Below, one piece after another: positions 22,301 through 29,368 of a stretch of DNA of 36,551 nt. Position 1 is the first letter of the stretch. Each line of letters starts with the position of its first letter. Location of the stretch: positions 1-36,551 of the IMG/VR virus record IMGVR_UViG_3300032293_000757; one strand, given 5' to 3'. This DNA comes from a virus. The notes below the pieces were generated by a model. That model made no database searches. It saw nothing but the letters and a program-made list of their open reading frames with translations, and had not been told where the DNA came from. The translations under genes were made by a program, and so were the position numbers.

Positions 22301-24414
22301 CTTACCGTGCCACCGGCGCCCTTGACGGCGGCGCTCAGTCGGGTCATGCCCTGGATCGCAACCTCCTGGGGGATGTTGAGGTCGCGGGTTACGGAGTCGG
22401 CAGCCGCCAGAGCACGGGTGTAAGCGTCCTGTGAACCGACGATGCCGCGCAGAGCGATCTGCAGCTTGTCGATGCGGGCCGAATAGTCGGTGACGCCACC
22501 GAGCTGCTGGCGGAACATGCCGACCTGCGCACCAGCGGCCGCACCAGCGAAAGCGCCGCCCACGCCGCCCACGGCCAAACCGCCGAGGCCGCCAATCAAG
22601 CCCTCGGGGCCGCCGAAGATACCGCCGCTAAGCGCCGCACCGACGCCCTGGGCGAGCTGCATCCCGCTTAGGCGGCGGCCCCCGGTAATGCGTTCCCGTT
22701 GTGCCGTGAGCTGCTCCAGCTTTTTGGATGCTGTGTCGAATGCTGGTGCGGTACGGCCAACGGCATTGCGTAGTTCGGTCCAAGCGCCTATCTGCGCTTC
22801 CAGACTATTTACGCTGCCGTTACTTGCTTTTGTAGTCTTATCAATATCGACGTAAATATCGCGCAATGGGCGGCGTGCTCGTTCGGCAGATTTGCCCAAA
22901 TTGTCAAATTGAGCGGCTAACTGCCCCCCTAATGCTGGAGATACGCCTACAGCAGCGCTAGGCAGATCGCCACCTCGTAGAATCGCACGCTCATCGAGGA
23001 ACGCGCGACTACCTCTCGTTGGTGCTTGGCCTTCGGATGGGCCAAACGTGACTTCAGTGCGCCCTGGGACAAGACGGCGGGCACCACCGCTAATTGCAGC
23101 GCCCGTACCAGCGGCAGAGGTTTGGCCAGCCGCAGGTAGTAGCAGAGGAGTGTTAGCCACACCTTCACGTACACGGCGCCCCAGTTCCTCAATCGCCTGC
23201 TCCTGGCGTGCAACTGCAGCTCGGTTGAGATAGTTATCGCGTATGCGCTTATTAGCGGCGTTCTGCTCGGCTGTGGCAGCCTGCGTCGCCATAGTGCTTA
23301 CATTACGATATGCGCCAGCAAGATCGTTAAGCTGCTTTTCTAAAACACGAACTTGGTTAGCGTTTTGTGCGTAGGCAGCACTGCCTTCGGAGGTTGTGGT
23401 ATCAAGTTGCTGCATTTCTGCACGCAACGCTGTTACTACTTCCTGTAAATTGCGTGTACTGTTTGCTACGGTTTTGGTTTGTGCGCCCATTAGCAGCGCT
23501 TGAGCGTAGCCGCGTGCCACCTCAGTGGACTGCCGCTGCACGCCAGTCAACTGCATAAGCGTTTGTAGGTATTGAATGCTGTTGCGGTCTAAGTTAGCGA
23601 GGTCTTGTTGCAGTTCCTTTATTTGTTGTGCGTAGGCAGCGTTTGTATTTGGTAATTCGGGCAGGGAGGCACCTTCAAACCCAAAACGGCGTAGGTACTC
23701 AGGGTCTTGTGTTATTGCTGCGGATTCGCTTACGCGGCGGCGTTCCAAAATGCGTGGGGCGCCAGAAAGCTGATTGAGGCGACGTTGTGCCGTAGCCAGC
23801 TTATCGGCGGATGCAGTACCTTCTTTAAGGATGCGATTGTAGTCTTCCCATTGCTTAAGTACCTTGTCTGGCTTTACCGCCAACATGGCGGTCAAGGAAC
23901 TGTAATGCTTTCTGTTTGTTATTTCTCCCTGTTCTAAGGTAGCTGTAAGCCGCTGAATATCTGCGCCTAGCTGCTGGTGTACTTTGCCGTTTAAGGTAGC
24001 TTGATTTCTGAGGTCTTGAAGAGATTTTACATGCTCGCGTATAGATACTGCGGACTGCGCATGAGCCTTTGACTCATCGACAATAATGTCACGCAAGGCT
24101 GTGATTTGCGTATCTGTAAGGCGTGACTCTTGGCGCAACTGCGCCAGGTCTTTATTTAGGCTTTGCCATACGTCAGATCCGCGCCTAGCCTCGCCGACTA
24201 AAGCAGTAAAGGCATCGGTAAGCCCCTTGTTAGCTCGGGCGGTATCTCCTAGTTCGGTTTTTAGCTCAAGCAGCCGTTTGCGAGCAGCATCAAGCTGATC
24301 ATCCGTACCTCTCGTTACTTTTGTAAGTTCTCTAAAGGAACTGCGTAGTTTATTTAATTCCTCAAAACCTTGAATACCTAGCTGTACAACAATATCCTCA
24401 ATCTGCTTAGCCAT
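19393..24414 (-). CDS. H: Tape measure protein with embedded peptidase
   Basis: 1673 residues. Coiled-coil rich 1-580 is followed by a Gly/Ala-rich hydrophobic part (590-635). A tape-measure domain (about 640-845) has VTDYSARIDKLQIALRGIVG and KVSAEELNQIAERLPGTF. Hydrophobic patches (850-1000), a helical linker rich in K/E/R/Q (1030-1150) and an NlpC/P60-like domain (about 1175-1290) follow; the peptidase has C1189 (IANQCSESVKSF) and H1243 (TPHVGVYTGG). A second coiled coil (1310-1450) leads to the lambda-like C-terminus (FANGGAGRLGLMGEAGPEAI). It sets tail length and probably cuts peptidoglycan on DNA entry. At about 0.15 nm per residue the length would allow a tail of up to ~250 nm. GGAGG precedes the start by 9 bases, and the start overlaps the GT reading frame by 8 bases. 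Confidence 0.93.
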   Translation of the reverse strand: MAKQIEDIVVQLGIQGFEELNKLRSSFRELTKVTRGTDDQLDAARKRLLELKTELGDTARANKGLTDAFTALVGEARRGSDVWQSLNKDLAQLRQESRLTDTQITALRDIIVDESKAHAQSAVSIREHVKSLQDLRNQATLNGKVHQQLGADIQRLTATLEQGEITNRKHYSSLTAMLAVKPDKVLKQWEDYNRILKEGTASADKLATAQRRLNQLSGAPRILERRRVSESAAITQDPEYLRRFGFEGASLPELPNTNAAYAQQIKELQQDLANLDRNSIQYLQTLMQLTGVQRQSTEVARGYAQALLMGAQTKTVANSTRNLQEVVTALRAEMQQLDTTTSEGSAAYAQNANQVRVLEKQLNDLAGAYRNVSTMATQAATAEQNAANKRIRDNYLNRAAVARQEQAIEELGRRVREGVANTPLLLPAAGQTSAAGTGAAISGGARRLVPGRTEVTFGPSEGQAPTRGSRAFLDERAILRGGDLPSAAVGVSPALGGQLAAQFDNLGKSAERARRPLRDIYVDIDKTTKASNGSVNSLEAQIGAWTELRNAVGRTAPAFDTASKKLEQLTAQRERITGGRRLSGMQLAQGVGAALSGGIFGGPEGLIGGLGGLAVGGVGGAFAGAAAGAQVGMFRQQLGGVTDYSARIDKLQIALRGIVGSQDAYTRALAAADSVTRDLNIPQEVAIQGMTRLSAAVKGAGGTVSDSAFAFRAVSEAVKATGGNAEQADGALLALTQVFSKGKVSAEELNQIAERLPGTFTLFAKAAGMTGPQLQKALQEGQVGLNDLMKFLQLISTEYGQTALKIAKSSQEAGARLTVAMQNMQLEVGRALQPLGADLQNAFAIFITDITPAVVAAAQGFVGVAKAIGVAGDAFMDFTAPVRDFFATGMPAYLQVAKAFWDSIANDVSAFWTRIGSFFTGLQTISSTALKAIGIDVGGLGDTMQVVATNVGKFWSSIFDFIKGRWRETVSNMINYSNPLLAGLKLLGIADVGKAVTKGIAAGATAMSPIFKLPQAQQSTAESPSVFPSPAADKEKERQAAKDKAERERQAAAAEQQRLANTLLDQQLNAADRLFQHQIELDRQRYELQKRLDDAQAQNRIMRETGAARDIVSNFEDLQRSLREIEERRVRAVQDVRLAKQTQQSAAIRATFADQGAAALRAGGTGISATAIAKATAEAAKFTGIANQCSESVKSFYKSLGITLPGVTAWADTVRNAGTVMRDWSKLRPGDIVATGRPGDTPHVGVYTGGNNVFHQSRKRGLTAGNYPDLDYFKSGYFVRPTQSAGTARMPTGAAAQQNRAIRASGGAVIEGLDVNKAEAQLQLVEDNAAKERATLFEQFTLKATDALRQQNATMRDSNELQTLRNRLTLEGVRPEFVDLEERLLGIRQEQNQAQTTYNQLVKANPDRAAELQSVLAAQNEQYAERARLLRENAEAAEAFNKAMRTRQDERIGLGLREGAEAYVQSIGTMREATAQLAQTGIKGVEDAIFSLVTTGTANFQEFAASILRDTARMIIQQMVLRSIMQIIGAIAPGGSPASALVPGMPFNPASIPGMAFGYGGVFAKNNVVPFAMGGIVDKPTLFPFANGGAGRLGLMGEAGPEAIMPLRRLPSGRLGVEAGGGGSGTTNVTVNVDASGSKAQGDSAKSEQLGRAVSQAVQDELLRQKRPGGLLA

Positions 24415-24774
24415 CCTGCTTATCCTCCCCCTTAGCCAACGCGCTGAGAGCGGCAGTTTCCATGATCTGCAGGCCCTCCAGCATGTCGAGGCGGTCGTCC
24501 ACGCAGTATAGGTCCATCAGGCCGCCAGGCATCAGCAGCACCTCGTATTTCAAGCCGAGATAGCCCGCCATGGTGGTGTTCCACTGCGTCTGCATTCTTA
24601 GGAACATCATTACGATGTCCCAGTTTTCGTCCCAGACCTCGTAAGGGGCGGCGGGTTTGGGTTTCGCGTCTTCGGGTAAGACTAAGCCGAACACCTTAGC
24701 GTCGTCTTCGGTCTTGTCCTCCTCGCGCTTAGTGCTTCCGCTTACCCAGAACTCCGCCGCACCCTTCAGTTTCC
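24407..24774 (-). CDS. T: Tail assembly chaperone GT extension (DUF1799-like)
   Basis: This frame is open from the slippery site at 24769-24775 (LKGAAEFWVSGSTKREEDKT after the slip) to 24407. It has no ATG before the DUF1799-like core. An independent GTG at 24694 could start a 95-residue form. The core (VWDENWDIVMMFLRMQTQWN, then GLKYEVLLMPGG) resembles DUF1799, found in phages at the lambda T position. Like lambda gpGT it would be made as a C-terminal extension of gpG by -1 frameshifting. It would help load the tape measure with tail tube protein and leave before maturation. It overlaps the tape measure start by 8 bases. Confidence 0.8.
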
Positions 24775-25092
24775 CGACTTAGCGCCGTCGAAGGTCTCGG
24801 TGTAAGCCTTCAGGACACCGCGCACCCAGTAGGGGTCGTCGGCGAAGTCGGTGAGCGCTTCGATGGAGAAGGGGAGGTCGGTGCCGTCTTCGTCGCTGAT
24901 GCCGTTCCAGCCGAGCACGACGGCTTTGAGCAGGGGCAGATCGCCCTTCTCGCTGAGCTTGCCGAACTCCTTACGGCCCAGGCGCTTGAAAGTGATGTCG
25001 AAGGTGCTGGAGTCGAACGTGCCGCCGTCAGCAGGTTCTTCGATGGTTACAGGCCACTTGAAGGTTTTGACCTTCTTGCGAACGAACGCCAT
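24766..25092 (-). CDS. G: Tail assembly chaperone, lambda gpG-like
   Basis: 108 residues, MAFVRKKVKTFKWPVTIEEP at the start, then a beta/alpha body (FDITFKRLGRKEFGKLSEKG, GWNGISDEDGTDLPFSIEAL) and helix-rich end (DDPYWVRGVLKAYTETFDGA). Size, acidity and position between the tail tube and tape measure genes match lambda gpG. The last codons carry a GGGAAAC heptamer, followed at once by the TGA stop, so a share of ribosomes should slip -1 and continue into the DUF1799-like frame. It is separated from the tail tube gene by an intrinsic terminator. Confidence 0.88.
   Translation of the reverse strand: MAFVRKKVKTFKWPVTIEEPADGGTFDSSTFDITFKRLGRKEFGKLSEKGDLPLLKAVVLGWNGISDEDGTDLPFSIEALTDFADDPYWVRGVLKAYTETFDGAKSGN
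24769..24775 (-). promoter_or_regulatory. -1 ribosomal frameshift slippery site
   Basis: On the minus strand the gpG reading is TCG GGA AAC TGA. The heptamer GGGAAAC fits the X XXY YYZ pattern and permits slipping to GGG AAA, after which CTG AAG GGT opens the T frame. Lambda uses GGGAAAG at the same place in the same gene pair. The stop follows immediately, which limits unwanted read-on in frame 0. Confidence 0.85.
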
Positions 25093-25162
25093 AAGCTGTT
25101 CGGATGAGTTACTGGATGTACCGGCTTAGTGTAGGTGCTTTTCGCATACGCGGCAACGCAGC

Positions 25163-25193
25163 AAAAACCCCCTAAGCGGCGTGGCTTAGGGGG
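25163..25193 (-). terminator. Rho-independent terminator after tail tube gene
   Basis: On the minus strand a perfect 10-bp stem (CCCCCTAAGC / GCTTAGGGGG) with a 6-base loop is followed directly by five T residues. It lies 27 bases after the tail tube stop and before gpG. It should stop most transcripts after the head and tail tube genes, leaving the chaperone and tape measure genes lower expressed. The core is shared with the hairpin at 4836-4857. Confidence 0.85.
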
Positions 25194-25219
25194 CGGGTGG
25201 TGCGCGGCGGCGGCGTGGC

Positions 25220-26383
25220 TCAGGCGTAGATCAGGCGGATCTCGTCGTTGCCGGTGGTGGAGGGCACAGCGGTGTAGGGCAGGGCGAGCATGTGGATGCC
25301 GTCCTGGTCGGAGTAGCTGGGCGCTCCGATGTCCACGCGGTTGGAAACCAGCGAGACGATGTTACCAGCGGTCGTTCCATGGATGAAGGAAAGATCGCCC
25401 AGAGCGTTGTCGGTGAGAGAGGTGGTGAAGTAGTCCTTCTCTGCGATGGTGGGTGCTTCGATCGTTGCGGTGCCGGACACCGAGCGATCGGTGAGCAGCA
25501 CTTCCTTGGTGCAGCCGACGAGTTCGCGGTAGATGATGCTATTGCCGATGTCCAGGGCAACCGACTGGAGGCAGCCGGAGTAGCCCAGGAGGTTGAAGCC
25601 GCCGCTGTTGCCTGCCTTGAAGACGAGCGGGGCGGCCTGGTCGGCGTAGGTTACGGAAGGCGCGGCGGTATCGGTGGGGGCGTTGTAGATGCCCGTCATC
25701 GTGAAGTCGAGGGTCGGGATCTGGCCGACAGTGGTGTTCAGTGAGAACGTGCCACGGGCGCCGGTGAGCTTGTGGAGAACCCCGTCGATGTTGTAGTAGA
25801 GGGTTACCGAGCTGAAAGCGCTGCTGACAGGGGTGTAGACAGTCTGGAGACCGATGCTGTAGACGCTGGTGTTGTCGGGGGTGACGTTGCCGGCGAGGGC
25901 GCGGAGGGAGGCGACGCGGGTGGAGCCCACGTAGCCGGTGACGAGCGCGACGGTGCCGCTGCCAGTGCCGCCGGTGATGCGGATGATCTGGTTCTTGTAG
26001 GCGTCGTTGGTGGCGCTGGAGCCGACGGCCAGCGTGATGCTGTTCAGGGCGCCCGCGGTGGCGGTGCCGGTGACGGCGGGACTGACGGCGGTCTCGGCGA
26101 GGCCGCAGGCTTTCAGGATCGAGCCGTAGCGGGGTGCGGTGCCGGCAGCGCCGCTTCCGGCCAGCTCGACGCTGAAGGTGCATTCAACGCGGACGTTGGC
26201 GAGCAGCTGCTCGGACGCGCCCAGGTAAGGACGAACCAGGTCACGGTTGACGCTCTCGCTCTGGACCGGCGTGATGTTGAGGTCACGGACCAGCACGGCG
26301 TCGGTGCCCGTGGGGGAAGGATCGGAGCCGTAGGTGCCCTCGATCTCCGCCAGGAGGAGGCGCTTACGAGTGAGGAGTGCCAT
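25220..26383 (-). CDS. V: Major tail tube protein
   Basis: 387 residues. The N-terminus (MALLTRKRLLLAEIEGTYGS, then AVLVRDLNITPVQSESVNRD) and the ELAGSGAAGTAPRYGSILKA and CGLAET blocks (about 70-95) are characteristic of siphovirus tail tube proteins of this type. The rest is beta-rich, with a likely Ig-like insertion (VTGTATAGALNSITLAVGSS, TGGTGSGTVALVTGYVG, about 100-170). It assembles into the hexameric tube around the tape measure. An intrinsic terminator follows, as expected for a highly made product. The start gives the conserved KRLLLAxIE motif at residues 7-15. Confidence 0.9.
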   Translation of the reverse strand: MALLTRKRLLLAEIEGTYGSDPSPTGTDAVLVRDLNITPVQSESVNRDLVRPYLGASEQLLANVRVECTFSVELAGSGAAGTAPRYGSILKACGLAETAVSPAVTGTATAGALNSITLAVGSSATNDAYKNQIIRITGGTGSGTVALVTGYVGSTRVASLRALAGNVTPDNTSVYSIGLQTVYTPVSSAFSSVTLYYNIDGVLHKLTGARGTFSLNTTVGQIPTLDFTMTGIYNAPTDTAAPSVTYADQAAPLVFKAGNSGGFNLLGYSGCLQSVALDIGNSIIYRELVGCTKEVLLTDRSVSGTATIEAPTIAEKDYFTTSLTDNALGDLSFIHGTTAGNIVSLVSNRVDIGAPSYSDQDGIHMLALPYTAVPSTTGNDEIRLIYA

Positions 26384-26389
26384 CGTGAA

Positions 26390-26611
26390 TTACCTGGGGG
26401 TGTCTGAATACTGCGTACGCTGCATAAGCGTCCGCTGGCCGGTTGAGGAGTCGAGGGTGTACGAGCCGCCTTGGCCGCTGTACTCATCAATAAGCATAGG
26501 TGCGGGCGCTTCAACAGATTCTGCTGCAGCTTCTTGTTCCAGCTCCTGCAGACTGTACTCGGCAACTTCGCTGCTCAGGACATCCTCGGATGGTGCTGTA
26601 GTTCTTGCCAT
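26390..26611 (-). CDS. Small acidic protein before tail tube
   Basis: 73 residues. An acidic, Ser/Glu/Ala-rich, probably disordered first half (SEDVLSSEVAEYSLQELEQE) is followed by a conserved-looking tail (DEYSGQGGSYTLDSSTGQRT, then LMQRTQY). I recall proteins ending GGSYxLDxxTGxRxLxxRT next to phage tail genes, role unknown. It could be a partner of the tail tube or tail terminator. It lies 6 bases before the tail tube start. No cysteines or membrane segments. Confidence 0.6.
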   Translation of the reverse strand: MARTTAPSEDVLSSEVAEYSLQELEQEAAAESVEAPAPMLIDEYSGQGGSYTLDSSTGQRTLMQRTQYSDTPR

Positions 26612-26666
26612 AAGTGCTTGGGGGCTGCGTCGAGTCTAAGCGGCGGACATGGCACAGTTTGCGAAC

Positions 26667-27092
26667 TTAGCTGCTTAGTGTTGCCACTTGTGTGCGATAA
26701 AGGATGCGGAAGTTGTTGAAAATTACGCCTACGGGGGTGTCGGCAGCTTCTAAGGTAAATTCGGTGGGGCCTGGTTGGATGTCTATGCAGAGGCCGCCTA
26801 AAGTGAGGTCGGCCATTAGTTTGCTGTGTAGCGATTCGATTATGGGATCGGCGGCTTGATCGGGCACTGCGTCGCGCACGATAATCACCACGCGCATGTT
26901 TAGTGTGTGATCGAGTGTGGGCAGCGATGTGTTCTGCGTCGGCACATTGCTTACGGGCTCGACGATGAGGGCGGCGCTCTCGGCGCGTGCCACCGGCTCG
27001 ACGCGGCTGCGGTAGATGCGCGTGCCAACGCCAACGGTGCCGACGAGCGTGGTCCGCACCGCGCTAAGGATTTGTTCGCGCTTGGTTGTCAT
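26667..27092 (-). CDS. U: Tail terminator-like protein
   Basis: 141 residues from the ATG at 27092 (MTTKREQILSAVRTTLVGTV). A longer reading from 27257 adds a Arg/His-rich segment that is only the shadow of the upstream gene, so it is rejected. The pattern, helix REQILSAVRTTL, strands SAALIVEPV and MRVVIIVRD, helix IIESLHSKLMAD, then YRTQVATL, resembles lambda gpU-type tail terminators. These cap the tail tube and bind the head-tail joiner. The start overlaps the stop of the gene at 27092 (ATGA). Its place between head-joining and tail tube genes fits. Confidence 0.75.
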   Translation of the reverse strand: MTTKREQILSAVRTTLVGTVGVGTRIYRSRVEPVARAESAALIVEPVSNVPTQNTSLPTLDHTLNMRVVIIVRDAVPDQAADPIIESLHSKLMADLTLGGLCIDIQPGPTEFTLEAADTPVGVIFNNFRILYRTQVATLSS

Positions 27093-27706
27093 CAGCGGAC
27101 CTCGGTGGCGACGAGGCGACCCCGGCGAAAGTCGATGTCTTCGGTGCCGCTGTGGTTGGCGATGCGCAGTGCCACTTCGTCGCCGGAAGCCATGCTGATC
27201 ATCCAGTTGGTGACGAGTTTGGCTTCCTCGTTGCCGGAGCCAGTGAAGGCGCGGCATTCCGTTTGGTCTATGGCAGTGCCGTTCTTGGCCAGCTTGATGC
27301 CTAGGACTTTGTTATTGCCGCTTGCGGTTTTGGCGTCGATACTACCATAAATTTGCATTAGACGAGTAGCACCGCTTGTGTTCTTTATGGCGAAGGTATC
27401 GGTGGTGCCGAGCGTCATGCCGCTTGCGGATGCGGTGTCGAAGATGCCGGTAAGTCCCGTGGTGACGTAGACGCCTTGGGTGGTGATCGTGATGGTATCG
27501 GCGTCCATCTTGCTGGCCTGGCCGCGTACCAGGTCGGTGTCAGCGAAGATGTAGGGGAGGGCGGTCCAAGCTGTTGAGCCGGTGCCGACTTTGATTCTGC
27601 GGGTGTCGGACTCGATGCCCATCTCGCCGGAGAGGAGCGTGGGGTTGGCGGCGGTCCAGGCCGCTGCGGTGTCCGTGCGTAGTTGGATCTGGGCGATGGT
27701 GCTCAT
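27092..27706 (-). CDS. Virion protein with fibre-type N-terminus
   Basis: 204 residues. The N-terminal block (IAQIQLRTDTAAAWTAANPT, GEMGIESDTRRIKVGTGSTA, WTALPYIF) is the motif found at the start of many phage tail fibre, spike and hyaluronidase-like proteins. The rest is beta-rich (TFAIKNTSGATRLMQIYGSI, GIKLAKNGTAI, WMISMASGDEVALRIANHSG), like a jelly-roll or C1q-like domain. It is unusual for such a protein to lie among the head-tail joining genes; a head decoration or neck fibre is possible. Both ends overlap neighbours by ATGA. Confidence 0.7.
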   Translation of the reverse strand: MSTIAQIQLRTDTAAAWTAANPTLLSGEMGIESDTRRIKVGTGSTAWTALPYIFADTDLVRGQASKMDADTITITTQGVYVTTGLTGIFDTASASGMTLGTTDTFAIKNTSGATRLMQIYGSIDAKTASGNNKVLGIKLAKNGTAIDQTECRAFTGSGNEEAKLVTNWMISMASGDEVALRIANHSGTEDIDFRRGRLVATEVR

Positions 27707-28137
27707 GCTGTACCCCCACTGATGTCGTTGCCATCAATGTAAGTGGTGGAGGCGGCACCGCCGTCGATCAGTGGGTTGAGCTGATCTAGGCCGAGGTCGT
27801 CGATCGAGACCACAGCGCCGTTAGCGCTAAGGGGCGTGGTGGAGGTGGTGTGCGTGGTTTCTAGGTCGCGTTGTAGGGATAGCTGCGTGAACACCCCGTC
27901 GCTAATTAGGACGTTGGCGCGTACTGTATAGGCGGCGCCGTTTACGGTAAGTTTTGAGCCGTAGAGTAGGTCGCCAAACTTAGAAGATTCGCAAGTAAGT
28001 GTATATTCGGTGCTGATTACTTGGCCATCGACGATTAGTTCGCTGGGCATGTCGAGAATGCCTAGGCCGGATGCGGTGCCTGCCACAACGCTTACGCCGA
28101 AGTCGGCTAGGAATAAGTTGGTGTTTTCGGTGATCAT
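27703..28137 (-). CDS. Head-tail joining protein (gpFII-like)
   Basis: 144 residues. NLFLADFGVSVVAGTASGLG, GILDMPSELIV, and KFGDLLYGSKLTVNGAAYTV resemble FII-type head-tail joining proteins of siphoviruses, in which a short beta barrel links the portal/connector to the tail. The C-terminal 40 residues (ANGAVVSIDDLGLDQLNPLI) look like an added loop or strand. Its place after the small head proteins and before the tail terminator supports this. The start overlaps the gene at 28134 (ATGA). Moderate confidence in the precise family. Confidence 0.75.
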   Translation of the reverse strand: MITENTNLFLADFGVSVVAGTASGLGILDMPSELIVDGQVISTEYTLTCESSKFGDLLYGSKLTVNGAAYTVRANVLISDGVFTQLSLQRDLETTHTTSTTPLSANGAVVSIDDLGLDQLNPLIDGGAASTTYIDGNDISGGTA

Positions 28138-28331
28138 GCTGCTACAAGCCAGCTACTACCTGCTTCAGTGACTGAAGAGCCGAAGATGAAGAAGCCGCTA
28201 AATACAGAAGCATATACAAGCGGTTCGGCTGAAGTTTCTATAACAACATTTTCAGCTGTGGGTAGAAGTCCGGTGTTCAAACTTCGCTGCAGGCCGCTGG
28301 GTTGTAGTTGTGTGCCGAGACGCTCAGCCAT
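28134..28331 (-). CDS. Hypothetical 65-residue protein
   Basis: A small protein, MAERLGTQLQPSGLQRSLNT at the start, with an apolar beta-like stretch (VYASVFSGFFIFGSSVTEAG) that is too broken by polar residues to be a sure membrane segment. It overlaps both neighbours by ATGA, strongly suggesting a real, coupled gene in the head-tail region. I do not recognise the family. It could be part of the connector. No cysteines. Confidence 0.6.
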   Translation of the reverse strand: MAERLGTQLQPSGLQRSLNTGLLPTAENVVIETSAEPLVYASVFSGFFIFGSSVTEAGSSWLVAA

Positions 28332-28663
28332 CAGCTAACACCGAGTACCGTTGCAATACTAGGCGTACCACCGGAAATACTTGCAAGCCGCAAGCGTGCG
28401 TATTGCACCGGGCACCCGCTTAGTGCGTAGCCGTAAGTGCCGTTGGCTGTAATGGTGGTGTCGGTGTTGGCGGAACTTAGGTTGAAGAAGTTGGTGCCGT
28501 CGAGGCTGCCCTCAAACCGGATCACCACGTTGGTGCCGATGTTGCTGACGGTGACCTGGAAGGTCATGTCGGCGCCGGTCACCGTTTCCGTGGAGGTAAC
28601 GCCTGCGCTGGTCAGCGTGCCAAGCGAAACCGTGTCAAAACCACTGTCGTATCCGAATGGCAT
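28331..28663 (-). CDS. Beta-rich virion protein
   Basis: 110 residues. Blocks VSNIGTNVVIRFEGSLDGTN, FFNLSSANTDTTITANGTYG and QYARLRLASISGGTPSIATV form a beta sandwich-like pattern known from many phage virion decoration proteins. The N-terminus (MPFGYDSGFDTVSLGTLTSA) is a short leader. I recall relatives near the capsid genes of environmental siphoviruses, presumed capsid-surface or neck proteins. The stop overlaps the next start (ATGA). An 82-base space with a hairpin lies upstream. Confidence 0.65.
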   Translation of the reverse strand: MPFGYDSGFDTVSLGTLTSAGVTSTETVTGADMTFQVTVSNIGTNVVIRFEGSLDGTNFFNLSSANTDTTITANGTYGYALSGCPVQYARLRLASISGGTPSIATVLGVS

Positions 28664-28702
28664 GGGGGCCTCGTCAGGCGATGCGTAAGTGCGTAGGAAT
28701 TA

Positions 28703-28730
28703 GGCTGCGCAGCCCGTAAGCTACGCAGCC
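28703..28730 (-). other. Hairpin in an 82-base intergenic space
   Basis: On the minus strand GGCTGCG (28730-28724) pairs with CGCAGCC (28709-28703) around a 14-base loop, followed by TAATTCC. The inner copy GGCTGCGCAGCC is itself a perfect 12-base palindrome. A weak terminator, attenuator or RNA-processing site between two virion genes is possible. There is no T-run. Confidence 0.4.
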
Positions 28731-28745
28731 CGGATGTACGGCGGC

Positions 28746-29135
28746 TTAGCCGTACTTCTTGACGCCAACGCCATTCACCGAGAAGGTGAAGGAGGGGCTG
28801 CTGGTGCCACCGATCGTGTAGGTGACGCGAACGAAGCGGGCGGTTTCATCCGAGCTGATCACGAGCTTCTGCTGCGAGGCAGTGCTGGTGACGCGGGTGA
28901 AGGCGGCGCCGGTGACGGCGGCGTAGGTGCCACCGAGAGTGTCGCTGGCCTCGACGGTCACGTCGAGGGTGGGGTTGGTGCCGGCGCTGGCGGCGGCGGA
29001 GTCGAGCACGAGCACGACATCACCGTCGTATGCCTGCAGGTCGAGGCCGGTTGCGCTGCCGGTCGCGGTGCGAGCGGCGGTGGCGTGGAAGGTCAGCAGC
29101 TCAAGCTTGTCGAGCGCCTGTTGAATGAGGGCCAT
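28746..29135 (-). CDS. Virion/head decoration-like protein
   Basis: 129 residues. A helical start (LIQQALDKLELLTFHATAAR) is followed by TATGSATGLDLQAYDGDVVL, NPTLDVTVEASDTLGGTYAA and RFVRVTYTIGGTSSPSFTFS. It is a common family in environmental phages near the capsid gene, with a beta-sandwich look, likely a head decoration or stabilisation protein. The position, two genes downstream of the capsid fusion, agrees. The assignment is by recalled pattern, not by a named domain. Confidence 0.65.
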   Translation of the reverse strand: MALIQQALDKLELLTFHATAARTATGSATGLDLQAYDGDVVLVLDSAAASAGTNPTLDVTVEASDTLGGTYAAVTGAAFTRVTSTASQQKLVISSDETARFVRVTYTIGGTSSPSFTFSVNGVGVKKYG

Positions 29136-29138
29136 GGG

Positions 29139-29363
29139 TCAAGCCTCCTCGGCGGTGTGGATGGGGGTGGGTTTGCGGGGCCGTTTGGGGGCCTCACAGA
29201 TGAGGGCGGGCTCTACGGCAGGTTCGGGAGCGGGCTCGGGGGCGAGCTGCGCCTTGTTCATGCCGATGAGCAGATTGGCGTCAGCGGGGGTGGCTTCAAG
29301 GATGGAGCCGGCGCTTACCGGCTCCCCAGAGACCATCACTGAGCGAAGGATCTCGATCCTCAT
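29139..29363 (-). CDS. Small capsid-adjacent protein
   Basis: 74 residues. The first half (IEILRSVMVSGEPVSAGSIL, then DANLLIGMNKAQLAP) matches the short phage module MKxxxLRxxxxxGxxxxxGxxxELxxxxAxxLIxxGKA. The second half is Pro/Glu-rich (EPAPEPAVEPAL) and basic at the end (KRPRKPTPI), probably unstructured. Such genes often follow the major capsid gene; role unknown. The stop is 3 bases from the next start. Confidence 0.65.
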   Translation of the reverse strand: MRIEILRSVMVSGEPVSAGSILEATPADANLLIGMNKAQLAPEPAPEPAVEPALICEAPKRPRKPTPIHTAEEA

Positions 29364-29368
29364 GGCGA

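Noticed and set aside
25772-26407. 211-codon plus-strand ORF opposite the tail tube gene
   Set aside because: Low-complexity shadow of the tail tube gene.
27093-27257. N-terminal extension of the tail terminator ORF up to 27257
   Set aside because: The extra Arg/His-rich segment is the wrong frame of the gene at 27092-27706; the ATG at 27092 with ATGA overlap is the normal start.
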